From Phoebastria nigripes (taxonomy: Eukaryota > Chordata > Aves > Procellariiformes > Diomedeidae), in the NCBI GenBank assembly GCA_035582835.1, contig JAYKAV010003443.1, positions 673,592-737,591 on the forward strand: a DNA stretch of 64,000 nt, read 5' to 3'. The position numbers were made by a program, and so were the translations under genes. Each line of letters opens with the position of its first letter. Within the stretch, counting starts at the first letter, position 1. Positions 25,548 through 38,930 of the stretch are shown in pieces. A model generated the notes under the pieces. That model was not told the DNA's origin. It saw only the letters and a program-made list of their open reading frames with translations, and did not search any database.

Positions 25548-27220
25548 ACGACCAGTTTAGTTTTTGGTTTACTGGGAATTTAAGGATTTCTACAGAATTA
25601 TTTTTTCAGTCTGGAATGCAAGAGAAACAAGAAATCATTATATCGTATTATTTGAAAAAATATTTTGAAAAATGGATGTTTTGCTTCAATTTGATCTTTT
25701 TCTGAGGTCTCTAACAGATGCAAAGTACTTTCAGAACAAGAAGCAAATCTCAGAAAACAAAAAAAAAAATAATTTGAAAGTTTCAGAACTAGAGGCTTAA
25801 CTGAATTAACTTATTTTTCCTTTTCTTCTCAAAACAAAACAAATTTCATTGATACTGAGATGCAGGTTTCATTTTTGTAGCATCTGCATCTTTTCATAGA
25901 AAACTATGCATATTTATGTCTCTATTATGAATGTTATGTTCTGAACATGTCTCCAATATCTTCTGAAGCTGCTATCACATGAAGTTGAAATTTTATTTCT
26001 CGAATTTACATCCCTAAGCATTTCACTATCAAAATTTGTTCCCAGAACTGAATAAGAAACCTGTAGAAAATGAATGACAAGACAAGGAAGAGACATGCAT
26101 CTCCCCCTAGAGAACGTGGCTACCTTATCTGCTATACAGAGCACACGTACAACACACTGACATTGTCATTCCCATTTTGAAATCAATAGATACATACCTA
26201 TACCATCAAGGACATGTGCTGGAACCTCTTCCCTCCTCACATTAGCCCTCATCAAGCTGCTTATGGCTGCAAAGATGCCAATCAGTTTCTGAAAGGGAAA
26301 TTCACTGCATGCCCATAATAGCTTCACAGGCTAAGTCTGCCAATCAATACAGACATCTTGCCGTGCATTTCACTTGACTCTGTCAATTTATGCTGATACA
26401 TGGATGAAGCTCGCTGACCAAGTCTGTGAAAAGAAATAGGGTGGACTTGTTAAAATAGTGCTTTTAAAAGCCCTTTCACCTTAGCAAATGACATCTTTAA
26501 TAACCCAGTAACAACTGGATGTTTTAATCAACTGAAAGTCATCCATCTCCTTAGGATCAGTTTGAAGTTTATTGAAAGTCCTCCTTATTAAAGTCTAGAT
26601 ACCATCTTCAGAGTAAAAAAGTTTTCAAAAGTCCTATTTCTTCTATTAAAAAAAGAAACATACAGAAGTAAAAGCCTAAATGTTGCATTCCTTAAGCCAT
26701 AGTTAAATTATTAACTACGTAACTGAGAAATTGAAACTTGGCAAACACGACCTCAGGACTGAGGACACTTAAATAACCGGATGGGCTTATTTCGCAAAGA
26801 TTTTATGAAGCAGCAAAACAGGTGACAAATCTGTTTTGTCACTGAAGGGCTTGCTGGCCCTTATGCAAAGTGAGTAGAAAGTATTCCCAAAGCACAACGT
26901 ATTAGATACTGATTTGTAGAAGGCTACTGCTTAGTGGTCACTTCATGGGGTTTAGTATGGGAAAATTAGGTTCAGGGAATTTTCATATATTCACTTTTTG
27001 CTGATGTAGATTTGTTACCATCCTGTCTGTAACACAATAACTAGCTGTTCATGCCACAGGCTATGAACAGCAGATGAGACTGAGTTTTTAAAAAGAAAAA
27101 GATCCTAGTTTTGTATTAATTCTCTTTTTGAAGGCTGAAAAAGCAATAAAGTATAGAAAATGTGAGTGTATCCAAAGAAAATGTTTATGAAGAGAATATT
27201 TTTCAAACTCATCTGCCATC

Positions 27221-27232
27221 TGTCAGCTGACA
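27221..27232. repeat. 12-bp palindrome with E-box and MEIS/TGIF-like half sites
   Basis: TGTCAGCTGACA is perfectly self-complementary and centres on the E-box CAGCTG. The overlapping word CTGTCA (27220-27225) recurs at 27252-27257 and matches the core recognised by TALE homeodomain proteins such as MEIS and TGIF. The regulatory role is inferred from motifs only. Confidence 0.7.
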
Positions 27233-28643
27233 ATGATCAATTGTGTGGAGGCTGTCATTAGGAATAATCAGTGTTTTCAAAACAACAAATAAAAAAAACA
27301 TTAACAACACAGCATTGCAATAGCATAGGTGTACTGAAAGCTATGCTCTTCAGTTTTTTCTTCTCAGGAACACCGAGTTAGACTAAGAGAGCAGATATCA
27401 CCTATGGGCTCTTTTTCCTAGGAAATTTGTCTTTCTCCTTGTCTTCTAGAGGCAGACAATGTATTTTTTCAATTGACTAAGGAACCAGCAGGATTCTATT
27501 GTTTGTCATAGAGCTCGTCTGCTGAGAGAAAGAAGCTCAAGTGAATCTATTTTTCTTTTTTAGTGATTCAAAAGAACATGTTACAAGACCATCTGTTAGC
27601 TGCATTGACTATCCAGTCAGCACCTATTTTCAAAACTACTTGTTTGGCAATAGATATCACAAATACTCTCCTTGTTAATGTTGCACGTCAAAAGCAAAGA
27701 TGAAGGCAGCAGACAGTTCTGCTAAAAAACATAACCAAACATAAAAAAATTCAACTCTGAATGTTTGCCGTGCACTAGCCGTGCAGCATTCAAAAGACAT
27801 CATCCATAATCTCACCAACTAAAATGGGAGCTTTAAGTAGCGATGCACTCTCAGGCAAGGTGTTCTACACTATGATGTGTGTTGCTTTTCTGGTAGCAAC
27901 TAAAGTCAACTAAAGAGGCTACAGCTCCCATTGAGAGNGTAGAAAGTCATTAGAAAAAATGAACAGTTTCAGCTAAAACAACATGTGAGGTAGTAGCAAT
28001 TTCTAATATAGCGTCTGGAGTGGAGAAAAAAAATTTTCTTCTGTATGAGTGAGGGTAGTAGCTATAGAAATAAATTCATACATCTTATTTGTAAGTTGAG
28101 GGATACTTTGAAAAAAGATTAGCTAGCTGTTGTATTTTCATCAGATCATTCTGAAGAATGTCTTAAAACTACTCTCCCATTCTAATAGTTAAAACTAAAC
28201 TCTAAAATCCAGTGACAGATAATGTCTTTTACTGAATGTATGTGATGATATTAGTCAGAATATAATACAGGGAGATATACTCCATGTCCTACATATTTCA
28301 CTAATGGTGTATCTTTTACTCATATATTTCCTAAAACACTAATATTACCATTTGAACTGCAGATATATTCAGCTTCAGTTAAGTCACAAATATAATGTTC
28401 CTTCTGTCTGCTTTATTCTGCTTGATCTATTTTCTTGATTTTAAATAACATATTTTGCATTGCTTACCATGGCGTCTTTCCAGGTATTTTAATCATAAAT
28501 TCACTATTTTGTACCCTTCAGACAAGCAGCACAAATATGCAGTGGCAGCTACACAAGCAATGTTGCTGTTTTCTGTTCCTTACCTAAACTGTTTTCTGGG
28601 GAGGATGCGACACAAAATTATTCCGTACAGTTGAACACATTGC

Positions 28644-28689
28644 TAAAAAAACACAACAGAACAAAAAAACCCACCCAAACAAAACAACC
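28644..28689 (-). repeat. A/C-rich tract (T/G-rich on the minus strand)
   Basis: Runs of A5-A7 are broken by C, CC or CCC and the occasional G. This is the same compositional class as the T/G tracts, in reverse orientation. Confidence 0.8.
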
Positions 28690-31559
28690 TGAAACAAATA
28701 TATCCTGGACCTTTAGGGCCAAAATGAAATTCTGAGAGGATTTCTTTAACCAAACATATTTCAAAAGTATGTTCTGTCTCCCCTCCACGCTTCGAAGGAT
28801 TATCCTCTCTTTGCCCATTTTATTTGTCAGTTCATCAGTGTTCCTCCCCCATAGCCCTGAATGGTTCCCGTGCTAGAGCAGCACACTGACTTCTGATGGT
28901 CCAGAGGATTTAACTCTGTCTCCATGAGTCAGAACACACTTTAACTACACATTACAGTCTGTAGTCTCACAATATCACATTCAACAACAGAATTAGAATA
29001 ACTGTAGCAGGGGGAGAAAAATGATCAAATAAAGTTAATCAATATTCAATTTTTGAGATATGGATTGAGGCCTGCAAATACTTCCCATAGCATCAGAGAA
29101 AATGATTGCAACATTGGCTATGTCTAAATTGGGAGATCCAAAATCATTATCCTAGACATGTGCCTGTTCAACCTTCCTTCGCAGCTATACGTTTATTACA
29201 GCTCCCAGGGCGTGGCGCCTATCAGATTAGAATAGCTCTGCTACGTACTGTTCAGCATGACATATGTTTTGGGCTTTATTCTGCCTTCCACATGTTCTTG
29301 AAATTTCTATATATTCAGCTGTTCTCCCAACCAGAGAAAGTCTTCAGGATTAATAGGCTCTGTTACTCTAGAGAGCTTTCCTAATCTTTAAACACTTTAC
29401 CCAAGCAAGTCTTGAAAGGTGATGGGATATATCAAAACCATTTATGCCGTGTATCACATACAATGTGACCTTCTATTGCAATGTAAAGAATTGCAGTAAA
29501 GTGAAAATTTCTATTGTCCAACCTCTTTGTGAAGAATTGTGTTTCTGTCTTTACAGCTTAAATTTAATTTGCTTAAAAATATGCATGGTGGTTGTTCAAC
29601 AGTTAGTCTAAATTGGCACCACAGGCTCTGGGGAGTACAAATAAGATTTTCAAAAAGGTTAAGCTATCGCATTTAACAATAGCTGATTTATAATAACTCC
29701 CAGCTGAAACATACTGAATTCCTGTAATCTATAGTCTGTACTATGGGATATAACGCCCTTGGGTTTACAGCATTCTACTGTGCCTATAGGAAACTGGAAA
29801 TGGAAATACCTTTCCTTGTTACTATTAGCTAAACGTTGACTACCTACATGCTTAAAAAACAGCTTCTTACCTCCTTACAAGATACTCCCATTGTGAAATG
29901 TACACCTTTCGGTCTCTAATTTTGGATTTCTTCCTCAACAAATGCCTGCAAAAACACACATGAATCAAATAACCTGCTCCCATGTAAACAGGTTTAAGAG
30001 ATGTTATGTTTTAAAATGATACAAAAATTGGATCTGGATTTTTGCAGATGAACATATGTTGAACATATATTTTTATTACTTTACCATCTCATACAGCGTC
30101 AATCAAGTTTGAGAGGTGATTTCTTTAAACCAGTTCTTCAAACACATGCCAAGAGAATGAAATATTCTTTCCATCATTGCAATATTTGTCCTGAAAGCAG
30201 ACACTCACAAGATCCCTTTCTTGTTTTTCATTGAAATATATTACAAATACATAATGTTGGGTTGTTAATAGTTAATGTGTTAGCTAGGGTNAATACTTTA
30301 CAGTATATTTAGAATGCAATAGTTTGAGTAAGCTCATCCATTTTCCTGCAAATACATACATTTTGAATGTTGAATAGTTTGCTTCATGGTTTCTCATCCT
30401 TTGAATATTGCTCTTCTCCAGTGTAGGTGTTAGTCTAGACCAGTGATGGCTAAAAGGGAACGCAAACAAGAACAGAAGACAGTAGCACTAAGGTCTAACT
30501 TACACCAGGAATATCCCAGTAATTGGTAGGAATATGAGAATACAGCTATTTGAAAAGTAGTACATTCTGCTCCTCCTTTTGGTATGACTTCTAAAGTAAG
30601 TACACAAATGCAAGAACCCGCATGTACGATGTTTGGTTGCAAGCCCACCACTCTGTGCCCATACCTGGAGAAGTATATAAACTTTGAGTAAGTATAACGT
30701 AAGACTTGCAGAAACATGCGTTGAGGAAAATTTTAAAAAGTTAATTTAGCTTAATAAACAAAAAAGCACAAGTAGAAAAGAGAAACAGAGAAAAGAAGTG
30801 AAAGGAAACAGGAAGAGAGAGAAGCAACTGCGTCAGGACACAGTCCCAGGGCGCAGTGATTCTACCTTCCTTCACAAAGTTTGCCCTAAGAGAAAACATT
30901 GCAAATCACATCTCCTTGACCTAAAAGAACACCAACTTTTCCTAGGCCCTACACATTGAAAAGATTTAAGTTGTGCAGAACAAACTTTGCTTTTTACAAA
31001 TCTCTACACACAAGTTATTATATATTTGTCAACCCAAAATAGCCTTTATTTGCCACGTCTAGGTACAGAGGCTAGATTTGTGCGAGGTAGCTATTTCAAC
31101 AAAGTGTTTTGTTGATACATTTGCTGTCCTCTGAGAAACAGCTGTTTCAGCTTCTTTCACTGACACACGAGCGATAGGTCAAGGGGCACTACTGGTTTTC
31201 TCACTCTAAAAGCCAGTAATGCACAGTCTGTGTCTTCAGTGGATGAAAGAGCTGCTGCAGAAGACTGCTAATTGCCCCCTGCTCTCACAGCACCGAAACT
31301 GTGAATGGGGAGAAAGACGTGGGCAAGGAGCCGGTAGTCTGCAGTGAGCCTATGACCTAGAATATTTAATCAGGAAGAGTGCGAAGGAGAGAGAACTCAA
31401 ACAAATTGAGACAGATGGAGTTTCATTGTATTTCGCAAAATAAATATGTTTGAAGAGAGTACAAAGGAGACGCAAGGATGAAATATGCACAGTTATTTGA
31501 CCGGCTTTGAATTGTCACATCTGAAGAAATTGACAGGAAACAGCTTAGTAACAAAAGCA

Positions 31560-31730
31560 AAGAACTAAAACAGGAGTTCACGGGATTTGATCCCCACTGA
31601 CACTATTGATCCACTCCAACCTTGGACAAGTCATTTTATTGTTGTATGTTCTGAAAGACAGTTACTAAGAGGGCTAACAAATTTCTGTGACGCATTTTGG
31701 GAAGCTTTATGAACTGATATTGGTTTTAAA
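31560..31730 (+). mobile_element. Probable ancient MIR/CORE-SINE relic
   Basis: The stretch gggatttgatcccc, then ccaaccttggacaagtcatt, follows the order and wording of the conserved core of MIR-type SINEs (a tRNA-like left end leading into a 'ccttgggcaagtcactt' core). The downstream words gacgcattttgggaagc and ttatgaactga resemble the sauropsid tail that normally reads 'gcgctttgagatc...tgatgaa'. SINEs of this class are tRNA-derived, inactive and very old. The match is diverged and made by eye from memory, so it could still be coincidental. Confidence 0.5.
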
Positions 31731-32984
31731 ACAGTAATGAAAATGCAATCTTGAAGAAAATTTCCTCAGGATTCAGACACAAGCAAATTCTTTTCCAGTT
31801 ATTATCTATTATATTTTATCTTTCACAAATACACTGTTTTTCTATACCACGTGTCTGAGAAAAGGCCTTTTCTTTCACTAATGTCCTCGAAATTTCTAAG
31901 AATTCTTTTCTATTTTCTTTTTACTTCTACATTTCTGTTTCTAGTGCATCTGATCGCCAGACAACTAGATTAATTCTATCAGTAAAAAAAAAAACCAAAA
32001 ACAAACCGCATCTTATAATACTACCTCTTGTCTGAGTACCCCTGGAAAAGTTTAAATGCTTAACTACAGCTCTTCTGAACTACCTGACATTTTAAGTCCC
32101 TTCTGTGTGATTTTGCAGCAGCAAGATTAATTCATCCTTTCTCCTTGATTGATTGTTTTTGTTTTGCTCTAAACATAATGCTTCACCAAATTTCTCTAAG
32201 CATTTTATGAGACACATCTCAACAGTTCCTTTCCCATTAATGACAATAGAGTTAAACACATTGCTTTCTTGTTTAGCTAGCAAGGGCTTCAAAATGACCC
32301 ACAAACCTCATTTGGCCTATACAGCTATGAAATACTGCTCAGCATTCTTAAAATTCACGGTCCATCTCCTTAAAAATTCCTGTATAAAAATCATTCAGCC
32401 CTGTCAGTGAAACCATTTCAATTTAATAATATTTAGGAATTACAGTGTAAGCTTTTTCATGAGCGCTCTCCATGTATGCGTATAGGGAAAAGGGGCCATT
32501 CAGCCTCGTTCAGCCTGCGCCGCTCATCCCTCTGTTCCACACACGTTCTCAGTGGGTTGTTTTATTCNGACTTTTCACATGCATAGATCGTCTGGCAGAA
32601 TAGATCCCAGCTGTCCTGTGCTTTTCTTTGCTACACGGCCTCTACTCAGCAAGAGGGAACACAATGTTTTCATGACAGGCAGTTTTTAAATTTTCTCCTC
32701 CTTTGGCCATCTACTGAAAGTGCAGCATTTTTGTTCTTTATAGCAGGTTTTCAGTCCTTTGGTAATAAGGAAACTGCTTTGTATTTATTTAATAAAAATA
32801 GTTTTAATACAGGTTTAGGCTATAAGCATGACTGGTACCTGTCTCATCGTTGTCTTCTTCACACATGTGAGTATAATCTTTAGGCAACTGGAGAGATAGT
32901 AAACTAGCAGTTTTCTAAAACTGTTACTTCCCTGAATTCTTATGTAAATTCTACAATATGCACTCATACAATTAGAGCATTTTT

Positions 32985-33180
32985 CATTAATAAATCCTTA
33001 ACTTTCCTACAAGTGCAGTTCCTTCTAATTATGTATTTGTATTGCCCATGCAATTCTGAACTAATTAGATTGCAACTAGATTAATCTCTTTCTTACTTGC
33101 TAAACTCAATAATTGTTCTTGCAACAATCAATACACATTTAATTAATAGGAAAATAATTGGCTTATTAAATTAAAGTTAC
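32985..33180. promoter_or_regulatory. Candidate homeodomain-site cluster (possible conserved enhancer)
   Basis: About 195 bases carry many homeodomain-type cores: TAATTA at 33026-33031 and 33062-33067, GATTAATC at 33079-33086, AATAATTG at about 33108-33115, TTTAATTAATAG at 33138-33149 and AATAATTGG at 33153-33161. There is also a SOX-like ACAATC. High AT content makes some matches likely by chance. The density and variety, without simple-repeat structure, are what suggest conserved regulatory DNA. Confidence 0.3.
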
Positions 33181-35354
33181 TTTCCCATGTTTTGCTGAGT
33201 GTTTGCATTGAAATGCCATTTTTCATCTCCTGCAGTAAATTTAAATTTGGAGATAAGGAAGCTAACTCCCTAGGCCATTTTCCAGGTTTTTAAATCAGCA
33301 GGACTTTTGCACATGCATGAAATTAAACGGTAGGCCAGGATACAAAACATTTGATCACACTTCTCAGATATAAATCAGTCCGTGCTCCCCCTTCCCTAGC
33401 AGTTCTGAAATCACTGTTACNTTGAGGTCTAATTTGAGAGAAATCTTAGCTTTCAAAAGATCTCAATTTCTACAGATTTGTGAAACCATGCAAAGGTATC
33501 TTCTCTGGCTTCTCCAGCAAAGAAGTTGAGCTACCAAGAAGAGCTATAAATTTTGTAATAGGAGAGGGAAAATTTCTCTTGTAGCTCACAGCATACTAAA
33601 CACCATAGGGCTCAGTCATGAGGCAAAAATCCACAGGAACTTAGATTTCACCAGATTACTTGCTTATGGAATTATTCTCAATAGGGGAGCCATCAAGTAT
33701 AAGGATAGTATGATTTTTTTTTTTTTGTGATGGAAAACAGCAAACTGAGACTACATTACAGATCTACTTGGATTCTACAAATATTAACCATATGAATTTT
33801 ACTATTGAAATCACATACACTACATAAGCAGTAGGTGGGCTCCAATAGGCAGATGGTTGTAGGGACACATACAAGTCCCAAGCATAACAGCAACCTGAGG
33901 TAATGCCGCAATATCATTAAGAGATACAAATTTAACCTTGGTAGGCTTGAAATGTCGTCATATATATACACTTATCTGCATGNGAAGCAGCTGGGAGCAG
34001 GAATTAGGAAACTGTGCAGTTCATGATCTTTCGCTGGATTGGTTTCTGGAGCTTGCAGGTACATCCCTACATGGACTACAATTTCTGGCAGAAACGAGGT
34101 CACCATCATTACTGAATGTTGAAAATACAGAAGAAGAATGTCACAAGTGGAAATANGTCTGTGATTCAATATCCCAGTTTCATTACTATTACCTCCTTTT
34201 CTCCAGTATTTGCACAGATGTTGAAATCAATACTGTTTTTTCCTAATATTAGTTTTGAAATCTTAAGTATCATAACAATATTTCTCAAACTGGTGCCATT
34301 CTGATGTTTTACTTTATATGAAGTCTAGAAATTTCAACAAATAAATAATTCCGTTTTTAAAGGCATTTGATGTTATGAATCAATAACATGCAGTTACTAT
34401 GTAAACTTGGCACTGTTCGTCATTCTCCATTGCCTATTTTCAGAGAGGAGACACGCTGAGTCTTCTTCAATCTCTTTCTCAGCCACCAAGTCTCATTGTC
34501 CATCTTTGGCTCTTCTATCACTCTACCAAGGTCTCTAACATTTTCTCCTTTCTCAAATTAATATTCAGTCTCTCATATTGTGTCCCTGAATCTTCAGTAA
34601 TTAATTCATTTGGAGTTACTACATAGTACAAGAATTCAGACTCATCTATTCGCTACAGCATGAGAGCAAGATATATATACCTTAAACAAGTATACCAATT
34701 TAAAAACTTACATAAGAGATTATTTCAGTATTTCTTGCTACTTAAAACAATTCATTCAAAGAACAAATTATAGTGGAAGTGTATTTTAAAGTTTTACTCA
34801 AGGCAATATAAATTACTTTTGACTTTAACTCACTGATTTTCAGCACAAGTTTTCCAGCTGAGCAGCCGGAAAGGAGGACATTTTTTTTTTTTCCCAAGAT
34901 AAATGATTTCTAGACATCCCTTTCTAAAATATATTTAGTCTTCATGACTTTTTGTTCTAGTTTAGGATGAAGTGATAAATAAGTACGTATCATTTCAGGA
35001 AGAGATTCGTCAGCCAGCTCTATGGATACAGACATTTTGAAAACTATTCTTTGAAGTTTCCTTAAATTTCAATGAAAATGGACCTGGAGTAGGCTTATGA
35101 GGAGTCAGGTTGAATGATACAGGTGCTTTAAGTGCTGGAGAAATATGTTGAATTAGAGCTGTTTTTCTCTCACTCAGTAGCAGCAGCTGGTGTAAAAGCT
35201 AATCCTCTGATCAGTTCCACAGGCTTTCTACTAGCACATCCCATAGAGAATAGTATCTTTAAATACAAATGAAACAGACTGCATTCTTGTCTTGCCCATT
35301 ATTTACATAAAAATAAAACTAGGCCTTGGTATTTTATTTGTTCTGCTAAGTTTT

Positions 35355-35370
35355 AAAATGGTACCATTTT
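35355..35370. repeat. 16-bp perfect palindrome
   Basis: AAAATGGTACCATTTT is fully self-complementary around a central GGTACC. Nothing else in the immediate flanks indicates its role. Confidence 0.9.
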
Positions 35371-35787
35371 TCATAGGAAGAGATGCGATAACTTGGATCA
35401 AGTGACTGTTAAGAGGCACACCACTGAATCAGGCCACATGGTGGGAAAACATGCATTTTGGAGGTGCGAGATTAAGATACACTTAGTGTAGGATCAAAGA
35501 GTCCCTTGGTTCTCATGACAGAAAGATCAGAAGAGGGGCTACAGCAAGGAAGAACAGTTGCACTAAATAAAGGTCCCTGATACTAGACACACATTTCCCA
35601 ACTGCTGTGAAACAGCACCCCCGGCTAGGATGCCATTCACCAAATCCAATTGGATCAGCTTCCCAACCACTTCTACCAGCACNCAGTATTTTAGGGGAAG
35701 GGGAGAGGCTGTAAACAGGAGAGAGCGTCCTTTGATCTGCAGGTATTTTGAACCATTCAACAAGACAATAGCTTTGATTGCATATAT

Positions 35788-35800
35788 ACACACACACACA
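35788..35800. repeat. Short (CA)n microsatellite
   Basis: About six CA units follow catatata. They are too short to be strongly polymorphic. Confidence 0.8.
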
Positions 35801-38800
35801 AAACACCATACTTATTTTTAAACTCTTTTTAATATCTCTGTTTCTGCAGTTCCTCTTCTCCCTGAGATGTTCCTGTACAATTGCTAAATAGCCTAAAATA
35901 AGAAGAAAACCAGCTTACCTTCAAAAGCTCCTGGACACCCACATTTTCAAATGGGAGAGGAATTTTGGTTTTATGCTTTCTGCCACAGGTCAGTCAGTTT
36001 TCATAATGCACAGTGATTTATCCATCCAGGTTTCTGCTCTCAAGACAGATTTTGGAACTGAAGGTCCGGCTGCTGCCAGAGTCAATTCTCACTGATTGCA
36101 AAAGTAGGCATTAGCTAAAATAACTCTGATAGTTAGTACTGGTCCATCAAGGTCAAGGCAAATAGGCCAAGCAGTTTGTGCAAATCAAGAGAAAATTAAA
36201 TGCACGTATGTTACGTCTTTGAACAACACTGCAGGTGGTAATTGCCATGAGGTGCAAGAAAGCCCCTGTTTTCCCAATTAATCTTATTTAGAATAGCTAG
36301 AATTCTTAACTTTTTTATTTAAGCTTTTTGGAATTTTTAGAATTAAGAGTATTTTTTATGAAGAGAGGATGCAGCTTTGAGGGTCTCATCCTTCCTGTGT
36401 TGTTATACTCCATTTTTATGTTCTCAGATAGACACATTTTACCTGAGATTTACCTAACACTTATTTAAAACACCTCCATTTATTATTCCTTCATGATTGA
36501 TGAATGAATTAAGTTCCCTTTTATTATCGTCAGCCCACAGGTAACGCCATTCAACGTACTCATATTATTGAATAATAATTATTATATACAGTATATTTTC
36601 TAGGCACTCACTTTAACAAAATAAATATTATGCACTAATGTAAACCTCTTTAAACTCACTGTTTATCTAGTGACTATTCCTTGAATTAATGAAACTTGTG
36701 TCAATTTTTTTTCTTAATCTTGGTTTTGCTCTTCTTACACGTACTAAAGATTTGTTTCTTCCATATTTCTTAAGGTGCTTAAAGTCAGTAACTATTCAAC
36801 AGCAACAATGGTATTGACCAACTCCAAAGAAAAACCTCATCTAGCCTAAGATCTTATAGATTATGATCTGTTATGTGTAATATTAGAGAGCTCACATTTA
36901 AGGAAATGTCCTCAATGACTGCAGCTATAACTTTGTATACCCTTCAATAGCTCATTATATTCTGTACAGTTATGCAAGAACTTAGTCATTATCAGAAAGG
37001 AAATAGAAACATATCCTCTGAAGTATTTGTCTTTTATTGAAAACAGTGACAACATCATCTTACTTTCTTCAGAATTCATCACTTTCCTTGGACATCTGAT
37101 AAAGGATGTTAAAACATATTCAGTTGCTTGGTGATAGAATGTTTTATTAATAAAGCCAATCTTCAGATGCTCAGCTTTAAATATTAGTGTTGTCCGTGTA
37201 CTGCATTATTCCACGTCAAGTGAAGTTTAGAGATGCTCAAATTTGAAGAAATTAAAGTAGANATATTTTAACAATAGCTGGTATTTAGACTTATGGATTC
37301 CACTCTGTAATAACTATATAAATAACTTTTAAAAAACTTGAACATATTTCTATTTTGAAGGCAGAGAAAGTAAAGCAGAAACATCATGTTCAAGGCCAGA
37401 CCTTTTAATTAGTGTCTAAGGCTTCACATCTCGTAGTTCAAAAAGGAGAGATGCAATCACTTGTATGATAACCAAAATGGTGTTGCTTACCTTAGGATAT
37501 TATTAAATGCTGGCCCTCTCATAAATTAAGTGTGGTGGAAGAGGTAAGTGGATTAGATTTTTTTATGGTATATAGTTCTTATTAACTTCAGTATTGATTT
37601 TACACCAACTCAGGATATGACCAAANGCTTTTAAAATAATGCATTATAGTTCAACTGTCAGAAAGTGTTCTTTTAAACAAAATAACATTTCATTTTGAAC
37701 AGATGGACAAAGCTTTCTTTTATGTGGAACAAAAGAAAAACTTCAATTAAAATGTTCAGAACTGCAGGCACCAACAAGTAAAGGGAAGCTTAAAGCTGTT
37801 TAGTCTAGTTTTATCTCAAAAGGCATTCATTCTCCAACAGCTCAGTTCTCACTGGTATTCCAGAAACAAATTGTCTCACCTTGGTTTCAATGGAATGGCA
37901 CCTTTCTAATTCATACAGGCACAGCGATTATTTCCTCCTACCAGCTAAGGGTTTTAAAATGAATAACCCAATTATCCAGAATTATAGGGTAACTTGGTCT
38001 GCGGGCTTTCATTCAGCATGAAAACAAACAAACAAAAAGCACACAGTAAAAAAAGCAGTGAGGGGGCACAGGCATGAATCTGCAATCACGCATAGCTTAA
38101 AACCAAAACGGAAGCAAAACTTTTGCCTTTCCTTACCCTCAGGGGATAGGAGAAACAAATGATGTGTGTCTTGAATATCTTTTCATGCAGTTATTTGGAG
38201 TCCTTGAACCTCTGCAGGTAGTTAAATACTTTTAAAAATGCAGTTTATGTCAATATTTTGCATGACTGTAGGTATCTACAAGTCCTTGCATGTTAGGGAC
38301 ACAGTAAATAATTTAGCTAATAGAAGGACTAACTAATCTTAGAACTAGGATACATATTTCCTAGGATGACCTCAAAACTGGTACGTTCTGGCAATAAGAA
38401 TTACTCATTGATGCATTCCTCCTCAGAACATGCAGCAGCAAATCCACAGTATTCCATCAGATCCAAAAGATGAACCCAAGAAGCGGGAGGGAAGGCCATT
38501 TGTATATGCATAACCTAACTCTGGCTACCACTGCAAAACATTCAATAACCTCTCAGCAGGGCTTATTATCCTTTAGCTCAGTGCTACACTAATACAGTCA
38601 CTCAGAATTATTTTGGTTCAGAAGCCCGCTCACATCAGCCTGCAATGCATAGTATAAACACTCTTTGTTCCCCAAAGTCCAATTAAGTGTCCCAAGCTAT
38701 TACAGAAGAACATGGGAGCTGAAATAAGAATGGCATTTTTAAGCAGTATCTTTATTCCACTCCCAGTCTTTGAACATAAACACAGGTATTTTCAAAGGGT

Positions 38801-38902
38801 TATTCCCAGCCTCCCTCCCCAGAACTGCCTTTAAAAAAATGGAGAGAGGAATGTGGTGGCATGGGCTGTGTGGATATTAGAGTGTTTTTAAGGTGTTGAC
38901 AG

Positions 38903-38930
38903 GTTTTTGTTTGTTTGTTTGTTTGTTTTT
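38903..38930 (+). repeat. (TTTG)n tetranucleotide repeat
   Basis: Five to six tandem gttt units are flanked by short T runs. The tract belongs to the T/G-rich class seen throughout the window. Confidence 0.9.

Larger units (their letters stand above)
25546..31559. other. Unique non-coding DNA
   Basis: No gene was identified. The blocks about 26150-26560 and 27190-27290 are complex, mixed sequence with several transcription-factor-like words and resemble conserved non-coding elements. A further GC-richer patch lies at about 31140-31370. A short A/C-rich tract at 28644-28689 is listed separately. Confidence 0.65.
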
